Made by a program: the position numbers and the translations under genes. From assembly GCF_902493135.1 (NCBI RefSeq), contig NZ_CABUOD010000028.1, positions 1 through 56,200 on the forward strand: 56,200 nt of DNA, given 5' to 3'. The stretch is from an uncultured Parabacteroides sp. GTDB taxonomy: Bacteria > Bacteroidota > Bacteroidia > Bacteroidales > Tannerellaceae. This document shows, in pieces, positions 24,829 through 33,399 of the stretch. Within the stretch, counting starts at the first letter, position 1; each line of letters opens with the position of its first letter. The notes beneath the pieces were generated by a model. The model had not been told where the DNA came from. It did not search any database and saw nothing but the letters and a program-made list of their open reading frames with translations.

Positions 24829-25371
24829 TCAAATTTCTTCTTCGTCCGGTGTCTCACCCGCATCCTTTCCGCGTTCGAGGAATACAGCCACGGAATCGGA
24901 AGAAGTCGTTTTTTCCATATACCCGCCGGATCCGGTTGTTTTCTTGGAAACGTCAATCTTGTCGGCTGGCAACATGGATACCGGCGTGACGATATGCGGA
25001 TCGCCAACTTTGACATGTATCAAGTCCTGTGAATCCGTTTTTTCTACCGCCTCCGGTCGTAACATGACATCGAAGACGCATCTGTCTTCGTCACATACGT
25101 TCACGGCAGATTCCTCAAACCTTGTAAATGTCATGTCATGCCATCCACCTTCCTGTATGGTTGGGCCTTTTTCAACGGCGTATGGAAATACCATGCGGTC
25201 AAACGAAAATGTTGCCGAATCTTTAACCGGTACATGGATTTCTTCGGCATTCACAAACCGCATATCATGCCACCATTCTTCCCAGACGAACGGGCCATGT
25301 TCTTCTGCCGATGCGATCAGTGTCTTCGGACCTGAATAACATCTGTTCAACTTGAATACCCCGTAACTCAT
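24829..25371 (-). CDS. Small phage tail protein with internal duplication
   Basis: 180 residues. Two related halves start with EEWWHDMRF (residues 31-39) and EGGWHDMTF (74-82); the WHDM motifs are 43 residues apart, each followed by a strand with a conserved hydrophobic pattern (ATFSFDRMVFPYAVEK and CVFDVMLRPEAVEK). The C-terminal 50 residues are polar and probably disordered. No known family comes to mind. Its start codon overlaps the stop of the coiled-coil fibre gene (ATGA type), so the two are translationally coupled and the product is likely a fibre partner, chaperone or decorating protein. Confidence 0.65.
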   Translation of the reverse strand: MSYGVFKLNRCYSGPKTLIASAEEHGPFVWEEWWHDMRFVNAEEIHVPVKDSATFSFDRMVFPYAVEKGPTIQEGGWHDMTFTRFEESAVNVCDEDRCVFDVMLRPEAVEKTDSQDLIHVKVGDPHIVTPVSMLPADKIDVSKKTTGSGGYMEKTTSSDSVAVFLERGKDAGETPDEEEI

Positions 25372-27551
25372 TTTATTATCGTATAAGTTATGTTTATTGC
25401 TTCAGATGCTTTTTTCTCGGCTGCAACCCGGAACCGGCCGTCCGTAACAGGCATATTTTCGTAGATATGGATATGGATGGCTTCATCGGCTGATTTTTTA
25501 TCTTCGGGCCAGGCTTCAAGAAAACAACCCTCCCGGACATCACCGTCTTCCACCTCTTGCCACCATAGCCTCTCTTTTTCGTCTTCTATCCAAGAGCCGG
25601 GCAATAAGACCGCTGTTTTCTGCAACGGTTTGAAAGAAAAACGTTTGTCTGACGTACCCTTGTCATAAAAAACGGAAAGGTCCACTTTCTCCACTTCCAA
25701 TTCCTGTTTTGCCGCACCGTCCCACCAATAATCGGGAACGCCTTTGTCCCGGATGTAGAGGTTATCCCCTTTTTGCAGCAACAGCGTGTTCTCCTCTTTG
25801 GAAAGCCATTCGTCCAGTTCGTCTACCGTATCGAAAATTTTCGCACGCGACTTCCCACGGGCGATCGCTTCCACGTCCGTTATCCTTTGCCGGATATCAC
25901 CATGCGCACCGGGATCACCATCATGTGTCCCGATCCTTAGTGTCACCCCGGCCGTATCGATAAAATCGCAGTCATTTTCAAGGTCGCTTGTTTTTTTCGG
26001 GATGATTGGGTCTACATATTCGATCAGCGTGCCACTCTCCGGCATCCCGTCACGGGAAAACATCAACAGGCACTTTTTACCTGCCAGGACTCCGGAAGGA
26101 TCCACAGCCAGATTCCCGAAACCTTCTCCCGGCAGACCTTGCGGGATGACAAAATTCAGCAAGTATTTGTCCCTGCCGTCCTCGGTTTGTCCGTTTGGCA
26201 GCAAGTCTACGGCCGCTTCGCCTCCGGCTTCTCCCGTCGTTACGGTTCCTGTTTCGATCAGGGGGATGAATCCCCTGGGGCCGGGAACCACCACCAGGTT
26301 CAGTTTATACATGGGGTTACCGTCTTCATCAAAACCGTCCGGGGAAAGGGTCGCCGAAGCTGAACTGCCAACCGTGACGTTCCCGATAGTGATTTGCGGG
26401 GTCTTGCCGGTGAAACCGATGGCACCGGACATATCGACCAGATATTCGAATGAGACCGCACCCCGGACATACAGCTTTGCATTATCCGGAACTTCCACAT
26501 CGTTCGTATTGATGAGCACGAATTTCCCTTCCGGCACATTCATCAAATCCGCTTCCATCATCTCCACGGAAGGATAAGTGCGGTATATGCTGAACCCTTC
26601 GGGACGAAGGACGGTAGCCGTTTTGTTATAGGTTCCTGTCACATAGTCCCACACATATACATGATAGTCGCTTCCGATGTAGCCAGGATGATCCGATACG
26701 GATTTGGCTATGGCTGTAGCATCTTTGGCATTTTCAGTCGCTTCGTCGGCAACTTCCTTAACGGCAAGAGTATCCTTGCGTACCTGTTCGGTTGCCTCTT
26801 TCACCGCAAGGGTGTCTGACTTCACCTGGACTGTCTCATCCCGAACCGTTTTCGTCTCAGTCTTGACCTGTTCGGTAGCTTCCTTGACGGCCAGCGTATC
26901 CTGGCGTACTTGGTCAGTCGCTTCTTTCACCGCAAGGGTGTCTGCTTTCACCTGGGCGGTTTCATCACGAACGGTTTCAGTCTCGGTCTTGACCTGTTCG
27001 GTAGCTTCTTTGACGGCAAGGGTATCCTGGCGTACTTTGTCGGTCGCCTCTTTCACCGCAAGGGCGTCTGCCTTCACCCCAGCTGTTTCATCACGGACTG
27101 TTTCCGTTTCAGTCTTGACCTGTTCGGTGGCTTCCTTGACGGAAAGGGTGTCTTGGCGTACTTTGTCGGTCGCTTCTTTCACCGACAGAGTGTCTGCTTT
27201 CACCTGGGCAGTCTCATCGCGGACGGTTTCTGTTTCAGTCTTAACCTGTTCGGTAGCCTCCTTGACCGCCTGCGTATCTTGGCGCACTTTGTCGGTCGCC
27301 TCTTTGACGGCAAAGGCTTCAGCTGCCGCCCGGTTTGCCAAATCGGTCGCATCGTCGGCACGCTTGACGGCATCGCCGACAGAAGCTGTGGCGGCGAGAC
27401 AGTTTTCGTAGGCATCTTCTATCTCCGAGAGGCTTACCCGCACACTGGTCTTCTTGCCGTCCACCATCTGGTAGCCGATCGTCCATAGCCCCCGGAACGT
27501 CACAGAAGCCGGTAGTTCACTGATCCGTATTTTTTTCTCTTGTCCAGTCAT
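25368..27551 (-). CDS. Coiled-coil tail fibre protein, 727 aa
   Basis: Three parts are visible. Residues 1-80 are an attachment domain (IRISELPASVTFRGLWTIGY). Residues 82-266 are a long coiled coil of 42-residue repeats, each made of three 14-residue (two-heptad) blocks such as VKEATDKVRQDTLS, VKEATEQVKTETET and VRDETAQVKADTLA. Residues 280-727 carry beta-rich fibre domains: DHPGYIGSDYHVYVWDYVTG, then two similar modules (TPQITIGNVTVGSSASATLS and GFIPLIETGTVTTGEAGGEA), and a C-terminal part with LYIRDKGVPDYWWDG. The protein is probably a trimeric side or tip fibre. It is placed between a baseplate-like gene and the small partner. Confidence 0.8.
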   Translation of the reverse strand: MTGQEKKIRISELPASVTFRGLWTIGYQMVDGKKTSVRVSLSEIEDAYENCLAATASVGDAVKRADDATDLANRAAAEAFAVKEATDKVRQDTQAVKEATEQVKTETETVRDETAQVKADTLSVKEATDKVRQDTLSVKEATEQVKTETETVRDETAGVKADALAVKEATDKVRQDTLAVKEATEQVKTETETVRDETAQVKADTLAVKEATDQVRQDTLAVKEATEQVKTETKTVRDETVQVKSDTLAVKEATEQVRKDTLAVKEVADEATENAKDATAIAKSVSDHPGYIGSDYHVYVWDYVTGTYNKTATVLRPEGFSIYRTYPSVEMMEADLMNVPEGKFVLINTNDVEVPDNAKLYVRGAVSFEYLVDMSGAIGFTGKTPQITIGNVTVGSSASATLSPDGFDEDGNPMYKLNLVVVPGPRGFIPLIETGTVTTGEAGGEAAVDLLPNGQTEDGRDKYLLNFVIPQGLPGEGFGNLAVDPSGVLAGKKCLLMFSRDGMPESGTLIEYVDPIIPKKTSDLENDCDFIDTAGVTLRIGTHDGDPGAHGDIRQRITDVEAIARGKSRAKIFDTVDELDEWLSKEENTLLLQKGDNLYIRDKGVPDYWWDGAAKQELEVEKVDLSVFYDKGTSDKRFSFKPLQKTAVLLPGSWIEDEKERLWWQEVEDGDVREGCFLEAWPEDKKSADEAIHIHIYENMPVTDGRFRVAAEKKASEAINITYTIIK
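26754..27308 (-). repeat. 126-bp tandem repeats encoding the fibre coiled coil
   Basis: Four full 126-bp units and a partial fifth encode residues 82-266 of the fibre. Units start at codons 82, 124, 166, 208 and 250 (VKEAT each time). The sub-period is 42 bp. Such repeats can gain or lose units by recombination without frameshift, changing fibre length by multiples of 14 or 42 residues. Confidence 0.85.
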
Positions 27552-27552
27552 A

Positions 27553-28467
27553 TCATTTCATATCGATTAAATATTCCCCGTCTTCGGTCACGATCCAGTC
27601 TCCCGCCTCTGTTGCCAAGAAGTAATCCGTTTCATACAGGCGGAACATCGTAAACACCAATGTCAGGTTGAACGTAACGACAACCGGCCCCGCCATTGTC
27701 AGGATTTTGAAACCGCTGCTGTTCTTATAATAGCAGAGATATTCCTTGCCGATCTCTTCCACATACAGTTTGCGCTCTTCCGGTTGAATCAGTGCGGAAA
27801 AGAAAGCATCGTAACACTTCCAGAAGGCTTCCATTGAAACGGCTTTGAAATGGCATTTGAACGTCACTTCCTTTTTCTGGAATACCAAGTGGTCCGCATC
27901 GTATATGCGCCCGTCCTCGGTCGAAACCGTCCGGTCCATGTTCCGTTTTGCCGTGGGGGATTTCAAGAACGAGGCACGTGTGTCGTCGGTCGCCACCCCG
28001 TAGGCCGAGAAGGGGACACCGTCCAGCAGGTACCGGCTTTCCGTGGGCCGGACACCCGGATCGGGCATCGTCTCCGGTACCGGGCGTACCGGCACGTCTT
28101 CCACCAACTTCAACTCGAAAGAAGTGGCCAGCGGATAGACGCGACCAGCCGACTGGCTGCTTAGTCTGAGGTTCCACCGTCTGCCCAAGGAAGGAATATA
28201 AAAGCTATGGTACCCCGGTTCACTGAGGTAAGCGACCAAGTCGGTTGCCCCGACATGGGTATCGGCCAGGAACGGGATCGCTATTTCTTTGTCCTCCAGC
28301 TTCGGCTCCGAAAGGTCCACCTCGATACCGTCCTCTTCGGGCCAGTCGTTGTATTCCGGTTCGCGCATGGCGGGGAAAGTGAGCAAACCGGCATACCCGC
28401 CACGGATGATCCAACAACCGAAACGGCTCCTTACGTGCAAGTCGTCTATGTATAAAGCGTTTTCCAT
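27553..28467 (-). CDS. Distal tail / baseplate protein, 304 aa
   Basis: The start at 28467 (MENALYIDDLHVRSRFGCWI) overlaps the tape-measure stop by one base (TAATG), a classical coupling arrangement; a longer frame upstream lies inside the tape measure gene and is rejected. The sequence is beta-rich and contains GYHSFYIPSLGRRWNLRLSS, PLATSFELKLVEDV, and FKCHFKAVSMEAFWKCYDAF, ending in LATEAGDWIVTEDGEYLIDM. Position directly after the tape measure protein is that of the distal tail protein (Dit) in siphophages, which forms the ring on which fibres sit. The assignment rests on synteny more than on motif. Confidence 0.65.
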   Translation of the reverse strand: MENALYIDDLHVRSRFGCWIIRGGYAGLLTFPAMREPEYNDWPEEDGIEVDLSEPKLEDKEIAIPFLADTHVGATDLVAYLSEPGYHSFYIPSLGRRWNLRLSSQSAGRVYPLATSFELKLVEDVPVRPVPETMPDPGVRPTESRYLLDGVPFSAYGVATDDTRASFLKSPTAKRNMDRTVSTEDGRIYDADHLVFQKKEVTFKCHFKAVSMEAFWKCYDAFFSALIQPEERKLYVEEIGKEYLCYYKNSSGFKILTMAGPVVVTFNLTLVFTMFRLYETDYFLATEAGDWIVTEDGEYLIDMK

Positions 28468-31400
28468 TATGCCGTTTTTCGTAAAATGAGTCCCCTGTTC
28501 TCTACGTCCTGGAAGCTGCTGCGCATGATTGCGATGTCCCTTTCGATGTTTTCCAACCGGTCCGTGTTCTTGGCGATGCGCTCCATGAGCGTAAGGCTTT
28601 CCACCAGCAGCGTGTTGATATTCGTCACCCCATGGCATGTCTTGTCGGCATAGATCAGGAGGGCATATATATTGCCGCTTATCTCGTTTGCGCTGTCTTG
28701 ACTAATAAGGGCACCACTTTTAGCAGTGGCCGTCCGGTCGGAAGCGATGTTTCCGATGGCTGTGCCTGTTATCTTCTCCATGTCCTCCAACTGCCGGGCA
28801 GCATTCTCGATGATCTGGTCGTATTGCGCTTTCAGGTCGGCGATGTTGCTTTCCGTCAGGCCGGCACCGCTCGCTTCGGCGAATGATTCGTACCATTTCC
28901 TTAAAGGTTCTTCCAGTGCCTTCATCTTGATGCCTTGTAGGACGGCATTGTTCAGCATCTGCTGGAAATCGTCGGCAAAGTCCTTGGCGGAACGTTTGCC
29001 CTCGGCGAAGCCACGGATGATGCTGTCGGTGATCGAATCGACGGTGGTTCCCGTGAAGGCCTCCTTCATCTCTTCGTTCAGGTCGTCCATCATGTCGGAG
29101 ACTTCTTCGCCCTCTTCCTTCAGCTTTTGGAGCTGCTCGAAAAGCGTTCGGGCTGCATCGGTCAGTTTGTCCTCAGTATAGAGTGATTCGATCTCCTCGT
29201 AGGTCTTTCCGGAGAGTGAACTGTAATCGTTCCATGTCTTCGCCTTTCGGAACCAGGTGCCGTGCTTGTAGTGGGTTCCGGAGATATATTCTTCGCCCAT
29301 CAGCTTTGCCCAGACCTTGTCGTATTCGGCGGCGATGTCGGTGGCTTGCCCGGACAGTTCCGTCTTCAGACGGTCGAAGTATTTCAGGGAGGTTTCACCG
29401 ATCTGCTGTTGGATACGGAGTCGTTTGCGCAGGATGGCGTTGTACTCCAGTTCCTTCATCTCAGTTTCCAAGAGGCCCTGCCGGTATTCGGCAAGGATAC
29501 GCTTGTTTTCCTCCGTCCGTTTTTTGAACGAACCTATAATGCCGGTCACGCCGGAAAGGATACCGGTAGCACCACCGATCAGGTCGCCCGAAAGGGCACG
29601 TCCGGTACCGGCAGCGATATCGCCTACGCCAGCCACCAGATCGGAAACGGTGGAAAGCGTGCTGCCCAATGTTCCTTCGAACATTTCTGCCGTCTCCGCT
29701 GCCAACGAAAGGCCGTCGGCGATCATGAAACATTCATCGGCGATGGCAGAAGCTTTGTCCGAATCAGACAATGTATCCCAGGCATCCAGCAAGCCCAAGA
29801 CCCCTTCGCGGGCTTCTTTCGTCTGATTGGTAGTCTGTTCGATCTTTTGGCGTAGTCGTTCAAGGTCAGAGGTATCGAGTTTACCCAACATTTCCGCCCG
29901 CTTTTGGGCTTCGGCTTCCAATTCCTTCTGCTTGCGGGTAAGGCCGTTCATCACATCTTCCAGCAGTCCTTTGGATGATTCAAGCGCGACTTTTCCCACC
30001 CGTTCAGAGATACGCTCCAGTTCTTTGACGTTGCGTTCGATCTCGGCATTCAGCTTTTCACGGCTTTGGTCGTCGGTGGCCAGGGCGTGTGCCTCCTTCA
30101 GTTTGGCAATGACCTTTTCGTAATAACGGATGGAACCAAGCGGACCGTCATCCCCGTTGTTTTTTGCAGCCTTGCCATCCAATGTGTTGCTTTGACGCAA
30201 CATCATGCGGCGCGAGGCATAGCGTTGTGCCTCCAGGCGATTCACTTCGGCCAAGGCTTCCGCTTCGGCGCGGAGGTCGGCCTTGTTGGAGTTGGCAAGG
30301 CCGTTCTGTGCCTTGATGATCTCGTATTTCTCGCGGGCGATGGCCTGTTCCTTGGCAAAGAGTTCGTCCGTCAGGCGGATCGCCTCCTTCAGGGCTTTGG
30401 CACGTTCCGCCTCCGGTGAGTTCATGTCGTATGCCTTGTCGCGCAGTTCGCCGATTTTCGCCTCCAAGCGGGAACGTTCCACCAAGAGGTCGCGTTCGGC
30501 TACATCGAGGGCGTTGCGACGTTTTTGTAGTTCGACCGATTCCTTGATCTTCTCGTTGGTATCGGCCATCCAGTCGGCAGCTTTCCGTCCGGCATCCTCG
30601 ATACCGGTCAAGCCTTGCAACCAAGCGTTGGCAAAGTCGGCGGTTCCTTCTTTGAAATCGCCCTTCAATATCTTCCAAACCGCTTCGCCCGCTTTTCCAA
30701 CGGAACGGAGGCGGTTCATCAATTGGCCGGAGAGGAAATCGCCCAGGTCGGATAGTGCCTTTTTCGGTTCGGTGAAAGCCTTGTATAGCCATTCGCCTAC
30801 CTTATCGACCACGTCCAGCAGACTGCCCAGCACTTGGTTGAATGCTGCCGTGGCGTTCGCCAAGGCGTTTTCCCCCTCCTCGGTGCGGTGGAACCAACTG
30901 CTGACGGCGGCAAGCCCGGCGGCGATGGCGGCAAGCACCATGCCGAGCGGCGTGGCGATAAAGGCGAGTGCCGCCTTGGTCATTTTTCCGATAGCGGTGG
31001 CCGTCTGCCCGATTGGGCCTGGACACGATTCGATTTGGCTCTGAAACTGCTTCAAGCCGGAGGCGGCACCACCGGTTCCTTTCTCCAGCTCTGCCAGTTC
31101 CTCTTTCAACGATTCGATCTTCGCGCGAAGCTCCTCACCGGCTGCCCCTTCGCGTTCGGCAGCTGACATCTTGCGCCAGGCGGTTTCCATTTTGGCGAGT
31201 GAGGCGCGTAGCGATTCGATGCTTCCCTCGGCCATCCGTTCCTGCTCGATGGATTCCTGGAGCACTTTGATATTCTCCTGGATGCCATTACGGAGGTCGG
31301 TTTCCTGGATAGCGAGTTTCGCCTTGCCTTCGGCATACTGGGCGGTCGTGATCGCGCCACGGGCAAAACTTTCATCCAACGCTTTGCCGGCCGCATCCAG

Positions 31401-31616
31401 CTGTCGGAGGCTGTTAATGTCCTCCTGGATGCTGACGGCCAGCTGCTGGTTGCCCTTGTTCATAGAGGCAAATGCTTCGTTGCTGTCGGCGATCAGACGC
31501 TGGTAGGTCTGTGTGGACTCGTTACGCAAGCCCGCGATCCCTAACTTCACCTTCTCGACCTCCTCCGAAAGGTTGCCTTTGAACTCAAATGTCACATATA
31601 TCGGTTCGTTATTCAT
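28467..31616 (-). CDS. Tail tape measure protein, 1049 aa
   Basis: The protein is long and largely helical, with heptad-rich segments (residues 60-180 and 330-640) and hydrophobic stretches that tape measure proteins use to enter the membrane: KAALAFIATPLGMVLAAIAA (about 214-233) and a Gly-rich region around 650-700 (LVAGVGDIAAGTGRALSGDL). It begins MNNEPIYVTFEFKGNLSEEV. Its ATG overlaps the stop of the chaperone extension frame (31613). Tape measure length sets tail length; 1049 residues would give a tail of very roughly 150 nm, an inference from the usual 1.5 Angstrom per residue. It is followed by the Dit-like gene. Confidence 0.9.
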   Translation of the reverse strand: MNNEPIYVTFEFKGNLSEEVEKVKLGIAGLRNESTQTYQRLIADSNEAFASMNKGNQQLAVSIQEDINSLRQLDAAGKALDESFARGAITTAQYAEGKAKLAIQETDLRNGIQENIKVLQESIEQERMAEGSIESLRASLAKMETAWRKMSAAEREGAAGEELRAKIESLKEELAELEKGTGGAASGLKQFQSQIESCPGPIGQTATAIGKMTKAALAFIATPLGMVLAAIAAGLAAVSSWFHRTEEGENALANATAAFNQVLGSLLDVVDKVGEWLYKAFTEPKKALSDLGDFLSGQLMNRLRSVGKAGEAVWKILKGDFKEGTADFANAWLQGLTGIEDAGRKAADWMADTNEKIKESVELQKRRNALDVAERDLLVERSRLEAKIGELRDKAYDMNSPEAERAKALKEAIRLTDELFAKEQAIAREKYEIIKAQNGLANSNKADLRAEAEALAEVNRLEAQRYASRRMMLRQSNTLDGKAAKNNGDDGPLGSIRYYEKVIAKLKEAHALATDDQSREKLNAEIERNVKELERISERVGKVALESSKGLLEDVMNGLTRKQKELEAEAQKRAEMLGKLDTSDLERLRQKIEQTTNQTKEAREGVLGLLDAWDTLSDSDKASAIADECFMIADGLSLAAETAEMFEGTLGSTLSTVSDLVAGVGDIAAGTGRALSGDLIGGATGILSGVTGIIGSFKKRTEENKRILAEYRQGLLETEMKELEYNAILRKRLRIQQQIGETSLKYFDRLKTELSGQATDIAAEYDKVWAKLMGEEYISGTHYKHGTWFRKAKTWNDYSSLSGKTYEEIESLYTEDKLTDAARTLFEQLQKLKEEGEEVSDMMDDLNEEMKEAFTGTTVDSITDSIIRGFAEGKRSAKDFADDFQQMLNNAVLQGIKMKALEEPLRKWYESFAEASGAGLTESNIADLKAQYDQIIENAARQLEDMEKITGTAIGNIASDRTATAKSGALISQDSANEISGNIYALLIYADKTCHGVTNINTLLVESLTLMERIAKNTDRLENIERDIAIMRSSFQDVENRGLILRKTA

Positions 31617-31843
31617 GCCAGTCCCAAAAATGCCAGTTCCTCTTCTTCCGTTTGGATAATATCTTCTTTTTCATTCTCCTCCTTTTTCCGTGTCCGACCT
31701 ATATCGCTGATCATCGTGAGGACGACGCACCAAGGTATCTTGCGCATCACTTCATCGTAGGTGAACGTGCCGGAGGAGACCAGCGCGTAGATGCGTCCGA
31801 AAGGGCTATGGGGAGGTTCGTATGCCTCCTTTAACTCCCTTCC
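31613..31843 (-). CDS. Frameshifted C-terminal extension of the tail assembly chaperone (GT-like)
   Basis: This frame encodes GRELKEAYEPPHSPFGRIYA, then TFTYDEVMRKIPWCVVLTMI and an acidic tail EEEELAFLGLA, and ends with TGA overlapping the tape measure ATG. It has no suitable start codon near its beginning and overlaps the end of the chaperone gene, whose stop TAA is at 31833-31831. Reading through requires a shift of +1 or -2 around the purine tract GGAGGAAGGGAG, which also resembles a Shine-Dalgarno stimulator. Lambda uses a -1 shift for G-T and Mu is known for an unusual -2 shift in the equivalent pair, so a -2 shift would fit a Mu-like phage. A GT-like fusion product would load the tape measure protein. 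Confidence 0.6.
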   Translation of the reverse strand, partial: GRELKEAYEPPHSPFGRIYALVSSGTFTYDEVMRKIPWCVVLTMISDIGRTRKKEENEKEDIIQTEEEELAFLGLA

Positions 31844-32316
31844 TCCGTCGGTTGGCTCGGTGTCGGTGCCATCAGGTTCATGGTGGCGACCGAGTCGATA
31901 GTATTCATAAAACCCTCCGGCGATGCCATCAGGAGGATCACCTGCGCCAGTTCCGCCATCCCTTTCATGGTGGTATGGCAACGGATGTACCAGGCCAACG
32001 GGCGAACCAGCCACCGCGAGAGCAGGCTGTTCCCGACCATCCCTTCGGCGATGACACGCGACACCCGTTTACCGTTGCGGGCGATGCACTCCAGCGTCGT
32101 GCCCAGGTCACCCGCCTTCAGTTCCTTCAAATCGAGGTTCATCCGGCAGAAGATTGCAGCCATCCGGCAAAGGGTCTCGCCTGTCGGGAATGGGACGCCG
32201 TAACGGATGGTCCGTTTACCGAACTTCCGGAGCAGCCAGGGGGCCGGCAGGTTGATGGTCAGCTGCCGGTTCAACAGCGCGTCGGCGGCATAGGCTTCAA
32301 TCGGCTCTGTTTTCAT
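31831..32316 (-). CDS. Tail assembly chaperone (gpG-like), 161 aa
   Basis: Start at 32316 (MKTEPIEAYAADALLNRQLT); the upstream 21 codons in the same frame lie in the tail tube gene. The body is helical: APWLLRKFGKRTIRYGVPF, TLCRMAAIFCRMNLDLKELK, SRWLVRPLAWYIRCHTTMKG. Position between tail tube and tape measure genes is that of tail assembly chaperones in siphophages and Mu. The C-terminus PTPSQPTEEGS ends at the purine tract where a frameshift can extend it with the 31613-31843 frame. The start overlaps the tail tube gene by 20 bp. Confidence 0.7.
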   Translation of the reverse strand: MKTEPIEAYAADALLNRQLTINLPAPWLLRKFGKRTIRYGVPFPTGETLCRMAAIFCRMNLDLKELKAGDLGTTLECIARNGKRVSRVIAEGMVGNSLLSRWLVRPLAWYIRCHTTMKGMAELAQVILLMASPEGFMNTIDSVATMNLMAPTPSQPTEEGS

Positions 32317-32884
32317 CTGCCGTTTCTTTTGCTTTGGGTTCACCCAGCCGGTAAATCTCATACGGGCCGTCGTTTTCACCGATCGGCGCTTGTGCGGTAG
32401 CCGTCACCTCGATCTGGGCAATGTCGGTATTCGTCAGGTTCCAGATGAAACGTGCCACGATCTTTGCCCGCGGGACATCGATCACCACGCCATAGCGAGA
32501 AATGACACGCACCGCCTTTTCAACCTGTACGGTGGATTTCGGGGCTTTGTATTTCTCGACGTTGTAGGTCACCCCGTTGATGGTCACATCTTCCGTCACG
32601 GTCGTTCCTCCAAAGACAGTGACCAGCACGTCGTTGTCCCACTCCATGAAGTTCAGTTTGATTTGCTTGAGTCCGGCTTCGGTCACAACGGTTTCTTCCG
32701 GGACTTCCGGTTCCTCTTCCGAATAGAAGTCCTGCGTCTGGTTGGCTTCGGTGTTGAACGAAGCGGTTCCTTTCAGCGTCTTGGCCAGCTGCTTCATCAC
32801 TTCCGGCATCCCCCCGTTCTGGTTCACGTCGCCGAACATGGCGATCTTCAGGCCGATCGATCTTGTTTTCTTGTTTTCTGCCAT
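32297..32884 (-). CDS. Major tail tube protein candidate, 195 aa
   Basis: The protein begins MAENKKTRSIGLKIAMFGDV and is beta-rich: KGTASFNTEANQTQDFYSEE, LKQIKLNFMEWDNDVLVTVF, TINGVTYNVEKYKAPKS, VRVISRYGVVIDVPRAKIVA, and IAQIEVTATAQAP. Its size, the order tube - chaperone - tape measure, and the alternation of strands with the WNLTN segment fit a siphophage tail tube protein of the Bacteroidales transposable phages. It polymerises into the tube through which DNA passes. The start lies 37 bp inside the end of the spanin gene, continuing the tight packing of this operon. Confidence 0.7.
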   Translation of the reverse strand: MAENKKTRSIGLKIAMFGDVNQNGGMPEVMKQLAKTLKGTASFNTEANQTQDFYSEEEPEVPEETVVTEAGLKQIKLNFMEWDNDVLVTVFGGTTVTEDVTINGVTYNVEKYKAPKSTVQVEKAVRVISRYGVVIDVPRAKIVARFIWNLTNTDIAQIEVTATAQAPIGENDGPYEIYRLGEPKAKETADENRAD

Positions 32885-33399
32885 TGCTTATATCGTTTGA
32901 AAATGATTATTATAATGAATGCTATTAAAATGCCGTTCAAACCGTGTTTAAGACAATTCCAAAACGGGACGACGGCAGGCTCTTTTACCGTTACCAATTC
33001 CGACTGCCCGCTGCGGGTTTGTTCCCGGCTTTCCTCTTCCCGGTATTCCAGCCGAGGCTGGTTTTCCGCTTCTGCCGTCACGCACAGGCTGTCACCTTTC
33101 AGGCTCGCCGTTACGCGCAAACCGCCTGAACTGCCGGTATAGACCGCTCCGGCGGGGAGCTTACGGAGGCTGTCCAGCGGGGCCGTCAGCCGGACCGGGG
33201 GCAACGGGGTTGTCGCGAGGGTGACGTTCACCTTTTTGTCCCACCGGAGACTGTCGGCCACCCGGATAGAAGTATCTTCTTTTATAGTCCTGCACGAGAG
33301 TACGGGCAGGACAACGGTCATACACAGGGCAAACCACGATCTTCGCAATACACCCCTCCAGGCGCGACATGCGTGCTTGAAAATCTCGAATCTCGTCAT
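32848..33399 (-). CDS. Outer-membrane spanin-like lipoprotein with C-terminal membrane segment
   Basis: 183 residues (or 157 from Met27 at 33321). MTVVLPVLSCRTIKED is a short lipoprotein signal with a lipobox-like VLSC. The middle is a polar periplasm-type stretch with LPPVRLTAPLDSLRKLPAGA and YREEESREQTRSGQSEL, and the C-terminus is one membrane helix, LNGILIAFIIIIIFKRYK. A lipoprotein anchor at one end and a membrane helix at the other is the layout of unimolecular spanins such as phage T1 gp11, which join inner and outer membranes at lysis. The gene overlaps the 33161-33565 gene by 239 bp in another frame, as Rz1 overlaps Rz. The role is inferred from architecture and its neighbours holin and endolysin. 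Confidence 0.65.
   Translation of the reverse strand: MTRFEIFKHACRAWRGVLRRSWFALCMTVVLPVLSCRTIKEDTSIRVADSLRWDKKVNVTLATTPLPPVRLTAPLDSLRKLPAGAVYTGSSGGLRVTASLKGDSLCVTAEAENQPRLEYREEESREQTRSGQSELVTVKEPAVVPFWNCLKHGLNGILIAFIIIIIFKRYKQWQKTRKQDRSA

Noticed and set aside
25368..27551. Possible diversity-generating retroelement around the tail fibre, as in Hankyphage
   Set aside because: No reverse transcriptase gene and no template/variable repeat pair with adenine-biased differences is visible in the phage; the repeats in the fibre gene are ordinary coiled-coil units.
31843..32014. N-terminal part of a 133-residue frame (MAGSPVGLVHPL...) upstream of the chaperone extension
   Set aside because: It lies wholly inside the chaperone gene in another frame and has shadow-like composition; only the part after the purine tract resembles a protein.
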